Shown piece by piece: positions 14,276-21,774 of a stretch of DNA of 21,774 nucleotides (position 1 is its first letter; every line of letters begins with the position of its first letter). Under the pieces are notes generated by a model. The model searched no databases. It was given only the letters and a program-made list of their open reading frames with translations, and was not told where the DNA came from. This DNA comes from JALCSJ01 sp036788835 (GTDB lineage: Bacteria; Bacillota; Negativicutes; Acidaminococcales; Acidaminococcaceae), in the NCBI GenBank assembly GCA_036788835.1, contig DAIQMR010000030.1:1-21774 (forward strand), in the 5' to 3' direction. The translations under genes were made by a program, and so were the position numbers.

Positions 14276-15652
14276 ATGTTACCTATTGTAAAAATTACAG
14301 GGGGAACAGTACAAAATTTATTGCTTTATGTATCTGTTATTGGTTTACTGCTTTTTGTTGCAACAATTATTAGATTGAAAATTGATTTGCTTAAAAGGCT
14401 TTTTATTCCAGCTTCACTGTTAGCGGGTATTATAGGATTATTATTAGGACCGCATTTTCTTAAAGTTATCCCTGCAGATATGATGTCTAGTTTTGGTGCT
14501 TTACCGGGTCAAATGATTACTATAGTTTTTGCATGCATGCTGCTTGGAATAAAAAAGCAGAAAGAATCAAATGCAGCGATGACACATAACACTATTGCTG
14601 GTCTTGGCTGGTTATGGTCATGTAGTTTTTTACAAGTCGGTCTTATTTGCTTATTAACTGCTTTTATATTCACTCCTATTTTAGGGGTTGAACCAATGTT
14701 TGGGTCAGTATTTGAAGTGGGCTTTGCTGGTGGGCATGGCACAGCTGGTGGTATGGTTCAGGTATTTAATAGTTTGGGCTGGCCAGATGGTGGAGATGTT
14801 GGTAAAACAACTGCAACTATAGGACTGATGGCCGGAATTATTGGCGGCATGATTGTGATTAATTATGGGGTTCGTAAACGTTATACAAAGGTATTGACAG
14901 AACCTGCTAATTTTGGAGCATCAACGGAAATGTATCCGGAAGAAGCACGTATACCTTCTTCTTATGCGACAGTAAGCTCAGACGTTATAGAGCCTTTTGC
15001 TTTACATTTAGGAGTTATTGGTATGTCCATCCTAATTGGGTGGGAAATTGTTTATGCTTTTAAAACCTTTTTACATTATTCTTTACCTTTATTCCCATTT
15101 GCAATGATTGGCGGTTGGATTGTTAATAGAGTAATACAGTCAACTTCATGGAGAAATTTATTAGATAGAAATATTTTTCAGAGGTTACAAGGCATTGCGT
15201 TAGAAATATTGGTTGTGGCAGCTATGGCATCTATATCAATCCCAGTTGTACTTGCTTACTGGTTGCCATTATTAATAGGCAGTATTGCAATGATTCTCAT
15301 GATGGTTTATTTCTTTATGCTATGGCTAAGTCCACATGTTTTTACAGACAATTGGTTTGAACATGGCATTATAAGATATGGTGCTTTTACAGGCGTAGCA
15401 GCTGTTGGTTATATGCTTTTGCGTACCACAGATCCAAAAATGGAAACTGATGCAGGCACAGTATATGCTCTAGGATGTCCGTTCATGAGTCCTTTTATCG
15501 GTGGTGGTTTAGTTACAACTGCATATCCAATGCTAATAAAGAATTTTGGAGTATTGACTACGGGAATAGGATTTTGCTTGGGTGCTTTACTAATCATTGC
15601 TATCCTAAGAGGCTTCTTCTGGATTAAAAATCCTGTTTTAGAACAAAGATAG
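14276..15652 (+). CDS. gltS: GltS-type sodium/glutamate symporter
   Basis: The 458-residue polytopic membrane protein belongs to the glutamate:Na+ symporter (ESS) family. Conserved parts are the N-terminal LFIPASLLAGIIGLLLGPHFL, the motif FAGGHGTAGGMVQVFN at about residues 148-163, and the C-terminal half with CPFMSPFIGGGLVTTAYP. About 12 hydrophobic segments are visible. It is somewhat longer than E. coli GltS (401). The start is ATG 14276 after AGAAGGGAAG (14259-14268); an extension to 14216 is not needed. It is the first gene of the operon and would supply glutamate or a related acidic amino acid or opine to the two downstream enzymes. Exact substrate is inferred from the family. Confidence 0.85.
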   Translation: MLPIVKITGGTVQNLLLYVSVIGLLLFVATIIRLKIDLLKRLFIPASLLAGIIGLLLGPHFLKVIPADMMSSFGALPGQMITIVFACMLLGIKKQKESNAAMTHNTIAGLGWLWSCSFLQVGLICLLTAFIFTPILGVEPMFGSVFEVGFAGGHGTAGGMVQVFNSLGWPDGGDVGKTTATIGLMAGIIGGMIVINYGVRKRYTKVLTEPANFGASTEMYPEEARIPSSYATVSSDVIEPFALHLGVIGMSILIGWEIVYAFKTFLHYSLPLFPFAMIGGWIVNRVIQSTSWRNLLDRNIFQRLQGIALEILVVAAMASISIPVVLAYWLPLLIGSIAMILMMVYFFMLWLSPHVFTDNWFEHGIIRYGAFTGVAAVGYMLLRTTDPKMETDAGTVYALGCPFMSPFIGGGLVTTAYPMLIKNFGVLTTGIGFCLGALLIIAILRGFFWIKNPVLEQR

Positions 15653-15679
15653 ACTTTTAAAGTGAAGGGAGTGTTTTGC

Positions 15680-16780
15680 GTGGCAACAAAGGAGGTTACG
15701 GTTGCTGTAATAGGAGCAGGAAATGGTGGCATGGCAATATCTGCCCATTTAGCAAGTTGCGGCATAAAAGTAAATATTTGTGATTTATTTCCCGAGTATG
15801 TTGCAGATTTAAAAGCAACCAAAGAAGTTAAGCTGACTTACAATGGTAAAACGACGATAGAGAAACTTAATAAAGTGACTGATAGCGTTGAAGAAGCTAT
15901 AGCAGGGACACAATTGATAATGGTTGTTACGCCTTCGTTTACTCATAGGATGATTGCAGAGGCTTGCTGGAAATATCTGGAAGATGGGCAAGTTGTTGTT
16001 CTTAATCCTGGACGTACAGGAGGAGCATTGGATTTTTACGAAAGAATTCATGCTTTAGGTTGTAATAAAGACATTACTGTTTGCGAAACATCAACTCTTA
16101 TTTATTCTTGTCGTAAAACTGATAGTCAAAGTGTAGAAATTTATGGAATAAAGGATGAGTTGTTGTTTGGAGTAATACCTAGTAATAGGGTGAATCAGGT
16201 CATAGAATTAATTAAACCTTTTTATCCTCAGTTTAAGGCAGCAAAGAACTGTTTGGAAACATCATTTTCCAATATTGGAGCATTATTTCATCCAACGCCG
16301 ATGCTATTAAATATTGGGCGTATCGAAAGTGATGAAAGGGGATATCGCTACTATGTTGACGGAATTTCTCCATCTGTCAGCAGGCTTGTACATGAAGTAG
16401 ATAAAGAGAGAATGGCTGTTGCAAATGCTTTTGGAATTAAAGTCCTTTCAGCAGAAGAATGGCTGGTAGTTTCTTATGAAACCCATGGCAAAGATTTGTA
16501 TGAATTGATTCAAAATAATGGTGCTTATGCTGATATTATGGCTCCGAAGACCATTGACGCACGTTATGTTACTGAAGATGTGCCTATGAGTTTAGTACCA
16601 ATTTCTGAATTGGCTACTGTGGTTAATGTGCCGACACCAAATATTGACGCTATTATTCAGCTCACCAGTTCAGTTTATAACAGAAATTTCCGTGAGGAAG
16701 GTCGTACATTAAATAGTATGGGGTTGCAGGGACTAAATAAGGAACAAATAGAAAATTTCTTTGTAACAGGTAAAAGATAA
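15680..16780 (+). CDS. NAD(P)-dependent opine dehydrogenase-family protein
   Basis: The 366-residue protein has an N-terminal Rossmann fold with G12-A-G-N-G-G17 and a C-terminal octopine/nopaline dehydrogenase domain. His204 in NIGALFHPTPMLLNIGRIES corresponds to the conserved catalytic His of opine dehydrogenases. Family enzymes reversibly join an amino acid to a 2-oxo acid by reductive amination. The start GTG 15680 follows GAAGGGAG (15664-15671). The upstream GTG 15662 would sit before that site. It lies 27 bases after gltS and 25 bases before the OCD gene. It may break down an imported opine or make one; direction cannot be read from the sequence. Domain assignment is strong. Confidence 0.85.
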   Translation: MATKEVTVAVIGAGNGGMAISAHLASCGIKVNICDLFPEYVADLKATKEVKLTYNGKTTIEKLNKVTDSVEEAIAGTQLIMVVTPSFTHRMIAEACWKYLEDGQVVVLNPGRTGGALDFYERIHALGCNKDITVCETSTLIYSCRKTDSQSVEIYGIKDELLFGVIPSNRVNQVIELIKPFYPQFKAAKNCLETSFSNIGALFHPTPMLLNIGRIESDERGYRYYVDGISPSVSRLVHEVDKERMAVANAFGIKVLSAEEWLVVSYETHGKDLYELIQNNGAYADIMAPKTIDARYVTEDVPMSLVPISELATVVNVPTPNIDAIIQLTSSVYNRNFREEGRTLNSMGLQGLNKEQIENFFVTGKR

Positions 16781-16805
16781 ATAAAACTAGGGAGGTTTTG
16801 CAAAG

Positions 16806-17825
16806 ATGAAAGAAACATTATTGTTCTTAAACAACAAAGCAATGGAAGAATTAGGCGCGACAGATATGAAACTAGTTATTAAAGATGTAGAAAATGCATA
16901 TATGCTAAAGGAAACGGGGGATGCTAAAATCCCTGGAAAGCTTGTAATGCGCTGGGGGAATACTCCTGCTGATGAGAATGTTTATGGTCGTATTAATGCA
17001 ATGCCGGGTTATTTAGGTGGTGAATATAACTTAGCAGGCATTAAATGGATTGGAAGTGGTCCTCAGAATTACAAAAAGGGACTTCCCAGAGCCAGCGTAA
17101 CAATAATTTTAAATGACCCTGAAACAAAATTACCTGTTTGTGTTGCTGATGGCACAGCTATTAGTGCTAAACGGACAGGTGCTTCAGGTGGTGTTGCTAT
17201 TAACCTTTTAGCAGTGCAAAATGCATCTGTTCTCACTATTTGTGGAGCCGGTGCTCAGGGCAGAACTCAATTGGAAGCGGCTTTGATGATGCGTCCGACA
17301 ATTAAAAAGGTTAATGTTTTTGATATTCGCCAAGAAAATGCTGCTGCATATATTAGAGAAATGAGTGGAAAATATCCTGATATTACTTTTGCAGTTGCTG
17401 ACCCATTAGCCGAGGCTGTTAAAGAAAGCGATATTGTTATATGTGTAACCTTGGCGGATCAGCCAATTATTGAATACGGGTGGCTGAAAAAGGGCGTATT
17501 GTTGATGAATATGGCAGACTTTGAAGTTACTTATGAATGTGTTGAGAAAGCTGATAAAATCTATGTAGATGATTGGGAAACAATAAAGCATAGAATGATT
17601 AGTACTGTTGCATTGATGTCTAAGGATGGTTTAATAAAAGATAGTGATATTGATGGGTCATTGGGCTCTTTACTTGTTGCCGGCAAGTCTGGCCGTGACA
17701 ATGATGAACAGAAGATTTACTTTAACGCTGTAGGATTTGGTATTTTGGATATAGCCGTTGCTGCAAGAGCCTATCACAAGGCGATTAAGGAACATAAAGG
17801 AATTGAATTACTATATTGGGAATGA
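16806..17825 (+). CDS. Ornithine cyclodeaminase / mu-crystallin family protein
   Basis: The 339-residue protein has the OCD/mu-crystallin fold: Lys80 in GIKWIGSGPQN, DGTAISAKRTGA (115-126) and the Rossmann motif G147-A-G-A-Q-G152. Members deaminate ornithine to proline, reduce ketimines, or act as amino-acid dehydrogenases such as SbnB. Pairing with an opine dehydrogenase and a glutamate symporter favours a ketimine reductase or amino-acid dehydrogenase role over simple ornithine cyclodeamination; this is inference. GGGAGG precedes the ATG. It is the last gene of the operon and is followed by a strong terminator. Length is normal for the family. Confidence 0.85.
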   Translation: MKETLLFLNNKAMEELGATDMKLVIKDVENAYMLKETGDAKIPGKLVMRWGNTPADENVYGRINAMPGYLGGEYNLAGIKWIGSGPQNYKKGLPRASVTIILNDPETKLPVCVADGTAISAKRTGASGGVAINLLAVQNASVLTICGAGAQGRTQLEAALMMRPTIKKVNVFDIRQENAAAYIREMSGKYPDITFAVADPLAEAVKESDIVICVTLADQPIIEYGWLKKGVLLMNMADFEVTYECVEKADKIYVDDWETIKHRMISTVALMSKDGLIKDSDIDGSLGSLLVAGKSGRDNDEQKIYFNAVGFGILDIAVAARAYHKAIKEHKGIELLYWE

Positions 17826-17853
17826 GTAGAATAGTATATCTGTAGTAAACAAG

Positions 17854-17905
17854 GCTGTATCAAAAGGATGTCTTTAAACATCCTTTTGATACAGCTGTTT
17901 TTTTA
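17854..17905 (+). terminator. Terminator of the gltS-OCD operon
   Basis: A perfect 18-base stem, GCTGTATCAAAAGGATGT (17854-17871) with 17878-17895, has a 6-base loop and a T-run directly after. It closes the metabolic cassette on the right, and phage-type sequence starts about 20 bases later. Confidence 0.92.
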
Positions 17906-17917
17906 TTGTTTTTTTCG

Positions 17918-17979
17918 GGACGGGTTAAAAACTCGTCCTTTTTCTTTGCCTGTTATGTAGGGGGATGAAGAGTCCCTAC
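17918..17979 (+). promoter_or_regulatory. Two-hairpin phage element, copy 2
   Basis: GGACG (17918-17922) pairs with CGTCC (17934-17938), followed by the tract TTTTTCTTTGCCTGTTA (17939-17955). A second hairpin is GTAGGG (17957-17962) with CCCTAC (17974-17979). Relative to copy 1 (8321-8382), the central 19 bases are identical while both stems carry paired changes that keep base-pairing. Confidence 0.65.
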
Positions 17980-18001
17980 TAACTTTCAAGGAGGTTTTAT
18001 C

Positions 18002-18061
18002 ATGCGGAATTTAATAAAACACGGGGGAAGGGTGCTTGCTTATGGGCGTGAACAAGTATAA
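18002..18061 (+). CDS. Possible 19-residue leader peptide
   Basis: A perfect AAGGAGG (17988-17994) lies 7 bases before ATG 18002, which opens a 19-codon ORF ending TAA 18059-18061. It overlaps the start of the next gene (ATG 18042) in another frame. It could couple translation to that gene or be a regulatory leader. No homology is recognised, and such a short ORF may be fortuitous apart from its excellent ribosome site. Confidence 0.4.
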   Translation: MRNLIKHGGRVLAYGREQV

Positions 18062-18443
18062 CTCGGAAAAATACCATGATCCCACGGCTTTTGAAGCTCT
18101 GAGCAATATCAAGAAAGAGGCAAGCATGTTCTTGCCTCTCGTCTACATATGCTCGCCCTACTCAGGGAATGTGGAAAAGAACGTGGAAGCGGCAAGGCAA
18201 TACTGCCGGTTTGCCGTCGACCAGAAAGCAATACCGATTGCACCTCATCTCCTGTACCCGCAGTTCATGGACGATGAGAAAGAAAGAGAGCTTGTGAGAG
18301 TAATCAACAAAGTGCTCATCGGCAAGTGCGAAGAGGTCTGGGTGTTCGGGCAGGAGCTTTCCCCCGGAATGGCTTATGAAGTGGAAAAGGCAAAGAAGTA
18401 CAAAAAGACGATCAGGTATTTCGGGGAGGCGCAGCATGTATAA
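18042..18443 (+). CDS. DUF4406/DUF7768-like phage protein
   Basis: This 133-residue protein has the pattern LVYICSPYSGNVEKNVEAARQY, CRFAVDQKAIPIAPHLLYPQFMDD and VWVFGQELSPGMAYEVEKAKK. This is the layout of nucleoside 2-deoxyribosyltransferase-like DUF4406/DUF7768 proteins often found beside phage replication genes. Members may bind or cleave nucleotides, but their role is not established. ATG 18042 is preferred, with GGGGGAAGGG upstream; TTG 18036 is an alternative. The stop overlaps the HNH gene start by 8 bases. Confidence 0.8.
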   Translation: MGVNKYNSEKYHDPTAFEALSNIKKEASMFLPLVYICSPYSGNVEKNVEAARQYCRFAVDQKAIPIAPHLLYPQFMDDEKERELVRVINKVLIGKCEEVWVFGQELSPGMAYEVEKAKKYKKTIRYFGEAQHV

Positions 18444-19305
18444 AACAAGGAACTTCGAGTACGAAAAATATATACACAGCGCCGAATGGAGAAAAGTAGC
18501 CGGCGAACGCCTGAACCTGGACAAACGTATATGCTGCGTTTGCGGAAAAGAGGCAACCCAGGTGCACCACCTTACTTATGACAATTTCAGAAATGAAAAG
18601 ATGGATGACCTGGTGAGCCTCTGCAGTTACTGTCATAAGAAGGCGGAAGACATTTACGACCCTTCCATAACGCCCTGGGCAATGGCAGAAGCAAAGCCGG
18701 AAGGCAATAATTTCATGGCAGCCATGCGCACGGATGCGCTCACCATAGCCCCTATGGTTTTTGCTTTTCTGAAGGAAGTACGGGGCGCGGATTTTGACTC
18801 TCTTATGATGCTCCGTCAGCCGGTTGACGCAGAAGGGAAAAAATACTGGACGGTGCTCAAAAAAGCAGTCGATGCCCTCTGCCGGAAAAGGTATGCGAAA
18901 GGCTGCGTGGAAGACCGAAGAATCATGATGCTCGAGACTATTACTAACCATCTGGAGGTTATCTGCCTTGCGGAAATAGAGCATTTCGTCAGGAATGCCG
19001 TGCAGGGGAAGTTACATGAAATTGTTGTGACGGATTATTCCTTGTTCGGTAAGTGGAAGGCTGTCGGGGAAGAGCTGGGCATAGGAAGCAGTGCCTTACA
19101 AAAGCTGCGGAAAGATGACGGCACAAGTTTCGGGCCATCCCTGCGTGAGGCTGTTTTGTATTACTGCGGATTGGATGCGGCTGCCGGGATTCGTCCGGAA
19201 ACAGGCTTTCATTCTTTAAGCGAAGAGGATTATACAAAGTTAAATGCCGTTGCAGACTACATGATGTCTGTATCTGGCAATGGCACTTTTAAAGGAGGCT
19301 ATTAA
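18436..19305 (+). CDS. HNH-motif protein with long unassigned C-terminus
   Basis: The 290-residue protein has an N-terminal zinc-supported HNH fold: C33-C-V-C36, then VHHLTYDNFRNEKMDDLVSL (H44-H45), then C63-S-Y-C66-H67. This is a typical phage HNH endonuclease core (residues about 9-75). The remaining 215 residues have no recognised domain; they contain SLFGKWKAVGEELGIGSSAL, perhaps a DNA-contacting helix-turn-helix. ATG 18436 follows GGGGAGG (18423-18429), overlapping the end of the previous gene. It is followed after one base by the primase-helicase gene. It could be a homing-type nuclease, a packaging or restriction-like nuclease, or a replication accessory. The nuclease core is well supported. 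Confidence 0.75.
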   Translation: MYKTRNFEYEKYIHSAEWRKVAGERLNLDKRICCVCGKEATQVHHLTYDNFRNEKMDDLVSLCSYCHKKAEDIYDPSITPWAMAEAKPEGNNFMAAMRTDALTIAPMVFAFLKEVRGADFDSLMMLRQPVDAEGKKYWTVLKKAVDALCRKRYAKGCVEDRRIMMLETITNHLEVICLAEIEHFVRNAVQGKLHEIVVTDYSLFGKWKAVGEELGIGSSALQKLRKDDGTSFGPSLREAVLYYCGLDAAAGIRPETGFHSLSEEDYTKLNAVADYMMSVSGNGTFKGGY

Positions 19306-19306
19306 A

Positions 19307-21655
19307 ATGCGTGATTTAAAAATTGCTTATGGAAATTCCAGGACAGCTAAGTTCTGGTCGAATAAAACAATAAAGTTTGAAGAACTGTGCGAACGGCTTA
19401 AAATACCTGTCCGTACTTCTGAAACGGCAGAAGAATATCCTAAACTGCCTAAAGCAGAACGTGATGACATTAAAGATAAGGGCGGTTTTGTAGCCGGGCA
19501 TTTAAGGGATAACAGGAGACAGGCTAATAAGGTGGCATGCCGCTCCATGCTGGTATATGACCTTGACAGCATAACAAAGGAGTTCCTGGAAAGCATCAAA
19601 GACAAGGTACATAACAAGGCATGCTATTACACCACCCATAGCCATACACCGCAAAGCCCAAGAGCCAGGCTTATTCTGCCGCTTACTCGTGACTTATTGC
19701 CGGATGAATTTAATGCCGCAGCAAGATATTATGCAACAGACAATGGCTTTATCAATATGCTGGACCAATGCTCTTTCCAGGCGTCGCAGCTTATGTATTG
19801 GCCAACATGCTCTGCTAATGGAGAGTACCTGTTTGAAGCTTTGGATGGCGCGTGGCTTAATCCGGATGAGGTTTTAGCAGGACATACAGATTGGAGGGAC
19901 TGTTCGCTGCTGCCAACCACGCCTAAGGAAAGCAAGGCCACGGAACATAAGGCCAGGGAGCAAAAAGACCCGCTTGTTAAAGAAGGAACGGTGGGCGTAA
20001 TGTGCAGGGCATATACGGTGCAAGAAGCCATAGAAACATTCCTGCCGAATATCTATGCGCCAACGGCTGATGGTTCAGGGCGCTATGACTATATTCCCGG
20101 CGAGGGCTCTGCCGGCGTTGTTATCTACGATGATAAATTCGCTTATAGCCATCATGCCACAGACCCGGCAGGAGGAAAGCTTTGTAATGCTTTTGACCTG
20201 GTAAGGCTGCACAAGTTTGGTGATTTAGAGGCTAAGAAGTCTTTTAATGCCACCGTAGAATTTTTGCTGAAGGATGAAAAAATCAGCGCCCAGCTCCTAA
20301 AAGAAAAACAAGCCAGAGCCAGGCAGGAATTTGAGGATTGGACGCAAGGCCTGCAGTATGAGAAAAACGGCAAGCTCAGCAATACGCTTCATAATCTTAC
20401 CTTAATCTTGGAAAACGATGAAAAGCTCAGCGCTATCGTCTTTAATCAGCAGATTGATGGCATGGAAGTAAAGGGAACCGTGCCATGGAAGCATCCTTCT
20501 AAATATTGGAGGGATGCTGATGATGCGCAGCTCATAAGCTACGTTGACGCTAATTACGGAACATTCTCTGAGCGCAATTATAAAATTGCTGTAGCTAAAG
20601 TAACAGACGACAGATCGTACCATCCTATTCGCGAGTTTTTAGTCGGGCTGCCTGCCTGGGATGGCGTAATCAGGGCTGAGACGCTTTTGATTGATTATCT
20701 TGGAGCTATTGATAATAAATATGTCAGGGCAGTTACAAGAAAGGCATTATGCGCGGCCGTAAAAAGAGTTTTAGAGCCGGGCTGCAAATTCGATACCATG
20801 ATAGTTTTAAATGGACCACAGGGAATAGGTAAAAGCACGCTTATATCACTTCTGGGAAGCGAGTGGTTTTCTGACTCATTAAGCCTTAGCGATACCAAAG
20901 ACAAAACGGCGGCTGAGAAACTGCAGGGCTATTGGATACTGGAAATCGGGGAGCTTGCGGGACTTCGTAAAGCGGAAGTAGAGACGCTAAGGTCTTTTAT
21001 TTCCAGGCAAAATGATGTTTACAGGGCTTCCTTTGGCAGAAGGCCCACGCCTCATCCGCGCCAATGTATTTTTATAGGCACTACCAATGCTGAGTCCGGG
21101 TACCTTCGCGACACGACGGGCAACAGGCGTTTCTGGCCGGTTAAGACACCGGGCTCCAAAAAGAAACGTCCCTGGGATTTAAGCCGTAATGAAGTCCGGC
21201 AGATCTGGGCGGAAGTTTTTGAATTAGTGCAAAAAGGAGAAAAGCTGTATCTTACCGCTGACGAAAACCTTATCGCGACAGAAGAGCAACGTGATGCCAT
21301 GGAATCGGATGAAAAAGAAGGACTGGTGCATGAATACCTTGATACCTTGCTCCCCCCAAAATGGGAAACCATGGACCTGTATGAGCGCAGAAACTTCTTA
21401 TCCTGTAATGAAATAGGCGGAATCGGCAGTGAGGGAGCAGTAGCCAGAAAGCAGGTCTGCAACATGGAAATCTGGTGCGAATGCTTTGGCAGAGAACGCT
21501 CAAGTATTGGCCGCTACGATTCTAATACTATCGCAGGAATTTTAACAAAACTCGGCTGGGAGAGACTCCCCAATAAAATAAGGGTTTCTGCATACGGGCC
21601 GCAGTATGTATTCATTCCGAAGAGCGTTCTTAAGGAAAGTTCCAAGAACAAGTGA
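19307..21655 (+). CDS. Primase (AEP-like) - VapE-family helicase fusion
   Basis: The 782-residue protein combines an N-terminal archaeo-eukaryotic-type primase region and a C-terminal virulence-associated E (VapE) P-loop helicase. The primase part shows D85-L-D87 (LVYDLDS), H111-S-H113 and PRARLILPLTR, then QASQLMYWPTC. The helicase has Walker A GPQGIGKST at residues 503-511, a Walker B-like ILEIGELAGL and the arginine/sensor region FIGTTN...RDTTGNRRFWPV. It would prime and unwind phage DNA for the family A polymerase. AAAGGAGG (19291-19298) sets the start at ATG 19307; TTG 19280 is rejected. Length is typical of Firmicute phage VapE fusions. It ends with GTGA overlapping a further ORF. Confidence 0.9.
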   Translation: MRDLKIAYGNSRTAKFWSNKTIKFEELCERLKIPVRTSETAEEYPKLPKAERDDIKDKGGFVAGHLRDNRRQANKVACRSMLVYDLDSITKEFLESIKDKVHNKACYYTTHSHTPQSPRARLILPLTRDLLPDEFNAAARYYATDNGFINMLDQCSFQASQLMYWPTCSANGEYLFEALDGAWLNPDEVLAGHTDWRDCSLLPTTPKESKATEHKAREQKDPLVKEGTVGVMCRAYTVQEAIETFLPNIYAPTADGSGRYDYIPGEGSAGVVIYDDKFAYSHHATDPAGGKLCNAFDLVRLHKFGDLEAKKSFNATVEFLLKDEKISAQLLKEKQARARQEFEDWTQGLQYEKNGKLSNTLHNLTLILENDEKLSAIVFNQQIDGMEVKGTVPWKHPSKYWRDADDAQLISYVDANYGTFSERNYKIAVAKVTDDRSYHPIREFLVGLPAWDGVIRAETLLIDYLGAIDNKYVRAVTRKALCAAVKRVLEPGCKFDTMIVLNGPQGIGKSTLISLLGSEWFSDSLSLSDTKDKTAAEKLQGYWILEIGELAGLRKAEVETLRSFISRQNDVYRASFGRRPTPHPRQCIFIGTTNAESGYLRDTTGNRRFWPVKTPGSKKKRPWDLSRNEVRQIWAEVFELVQKGEKLYLTADENLIATEEQRDAMESDEKEGLVHEYLDTLLPPKWETMDLYERRNFLSCNEIGGIGSEGAVARKQVCNMEIWCECFGRERSSIGRYDSNTIAGILTKLGWERLPNKIRVSAYGPQYVFIPKSVLKESSKNK

Positions 21656-21774
21656 TTTTTAGAACAGTTCCCTGGTATCGATTATGTTCTGAAAAATGGC
21701 AGAAGGTACTAAAAGGAGAACAAGCCAAACGCAAAGGCAGTAGCCAGCCTTTATCTCCTTTGTACCAATGTTCT
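21652..21774 (+). CDS. Start of a further phage ORF (partial, runs off window)
   Basis: GTG 21652 overlaps the helicase TGA (GTGA) and opens a frame that stays open for all 41 codons to the window end. It begins MIFRTVPWYRLCSEKWQKVL and is basic. AAGGAAAG lies about 12 bases upstream. Stop/start overlap is common in this module, which favours a real gene, but no family is recognisable from this length. Confidence 0.45.
   Translation, partial: MIFRTVPWYRLCSEKWQKVLKGEQAKRKGSSQPLSPLYQCS

Noticed and set aside
21705..21766. Long stem (GGTAC...GTACC) as an ncRNA or terminator after the helicase
   Set aside because: The stem has a bulge and no T-run, and the region is covered by an open frame starting at GTGA 21652, so coding constraint or chance is a simpler explanation.
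1..21774. CRISPR array, tRNA or rRNA genes, or phage attachment sites
   Set aside because: No regularly spaced repeats, tRNA-like cloverleafs, rRNA segments or integrase gene were seen, so phage ends cannot be defined here.

Overview
The window looks like a low-to-medium GC Firmicute that ferments amino acids, carrying a prophage or phage-derived island. Strong AGGAGG-type ribosome sites, tight operons, U-tract terminators and AT-rich catabolic genes support this. A Negativicute would fit, but that is inference only. All genes except one lysR regulator are on the + strand.

Region 1 (1-5900) is an AT-rich catabolic operon. It holds D-serine ammonia-lyase (dsdA, frame broken in two A-runs), a DmpA/P1-family self-cleaving aminopeptidase, an NhaC-family Na+/H+ antiporter, isoaspartyl dipeptidase (iadA) and an XRE-cupin regulator (frame broken by one missing A). 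A strong terminator closes it at 5874-5900. Three of the enzymes act on non-standard substrates: D-serine, beta-linked or D-residue peptides, and beta-aspartyl dipeptides.

Region 2 (5901-6364) has no intact gene. It holds small GC hairpins, an imperfect palindrome and a decayed IS200-type tnpA fragment.

Region 3 (6365-13057) is phage-like and richer in GC. It contains a repressor-like XRE protein with a near-consensus promoter, a small zinc-ribbon protein and a strong terminator. A structured stretch of tiny overlapping ORFs follows, then a sigma region 4-like protein, two small phage proteins, a DUF2800 nuclease, a DUF2815 ssDNA-binding protein, a 46-residue membrane peptide and a family A DNA polymerase. 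The polymerase is interrupted by a complete 120-residue mini-intein inside its nucleotide-binding O-helix.

Region 4 (13058-17905) is a second AT-rich metabolic cassette bounded by two 18-bp-stem terminators. A LysR regulator diverges from a GltS-type glutamate symporter, an opine dehydrogenase-family protein and an ornithine cyclodeaminase-family protein. Three notable elements lie in the divergent spacer: a 16-bp-arm palindrome, a good promoter and a leader palindrome.

Region 5 (17917-21774) resumes phage replication genes: a DUF4406-like protein, an HNH protein, a primase-VapE helicase fusion, and a further ORF that runs off the window. It opens with a second copy of the two-hairpin element found at 8321-8382.

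Taken together, the replication genes of regions 3 and 5 look like one phage module split by the region 4 cassette. The clearest molecular novelty is the very small intein in the polymerase active site.
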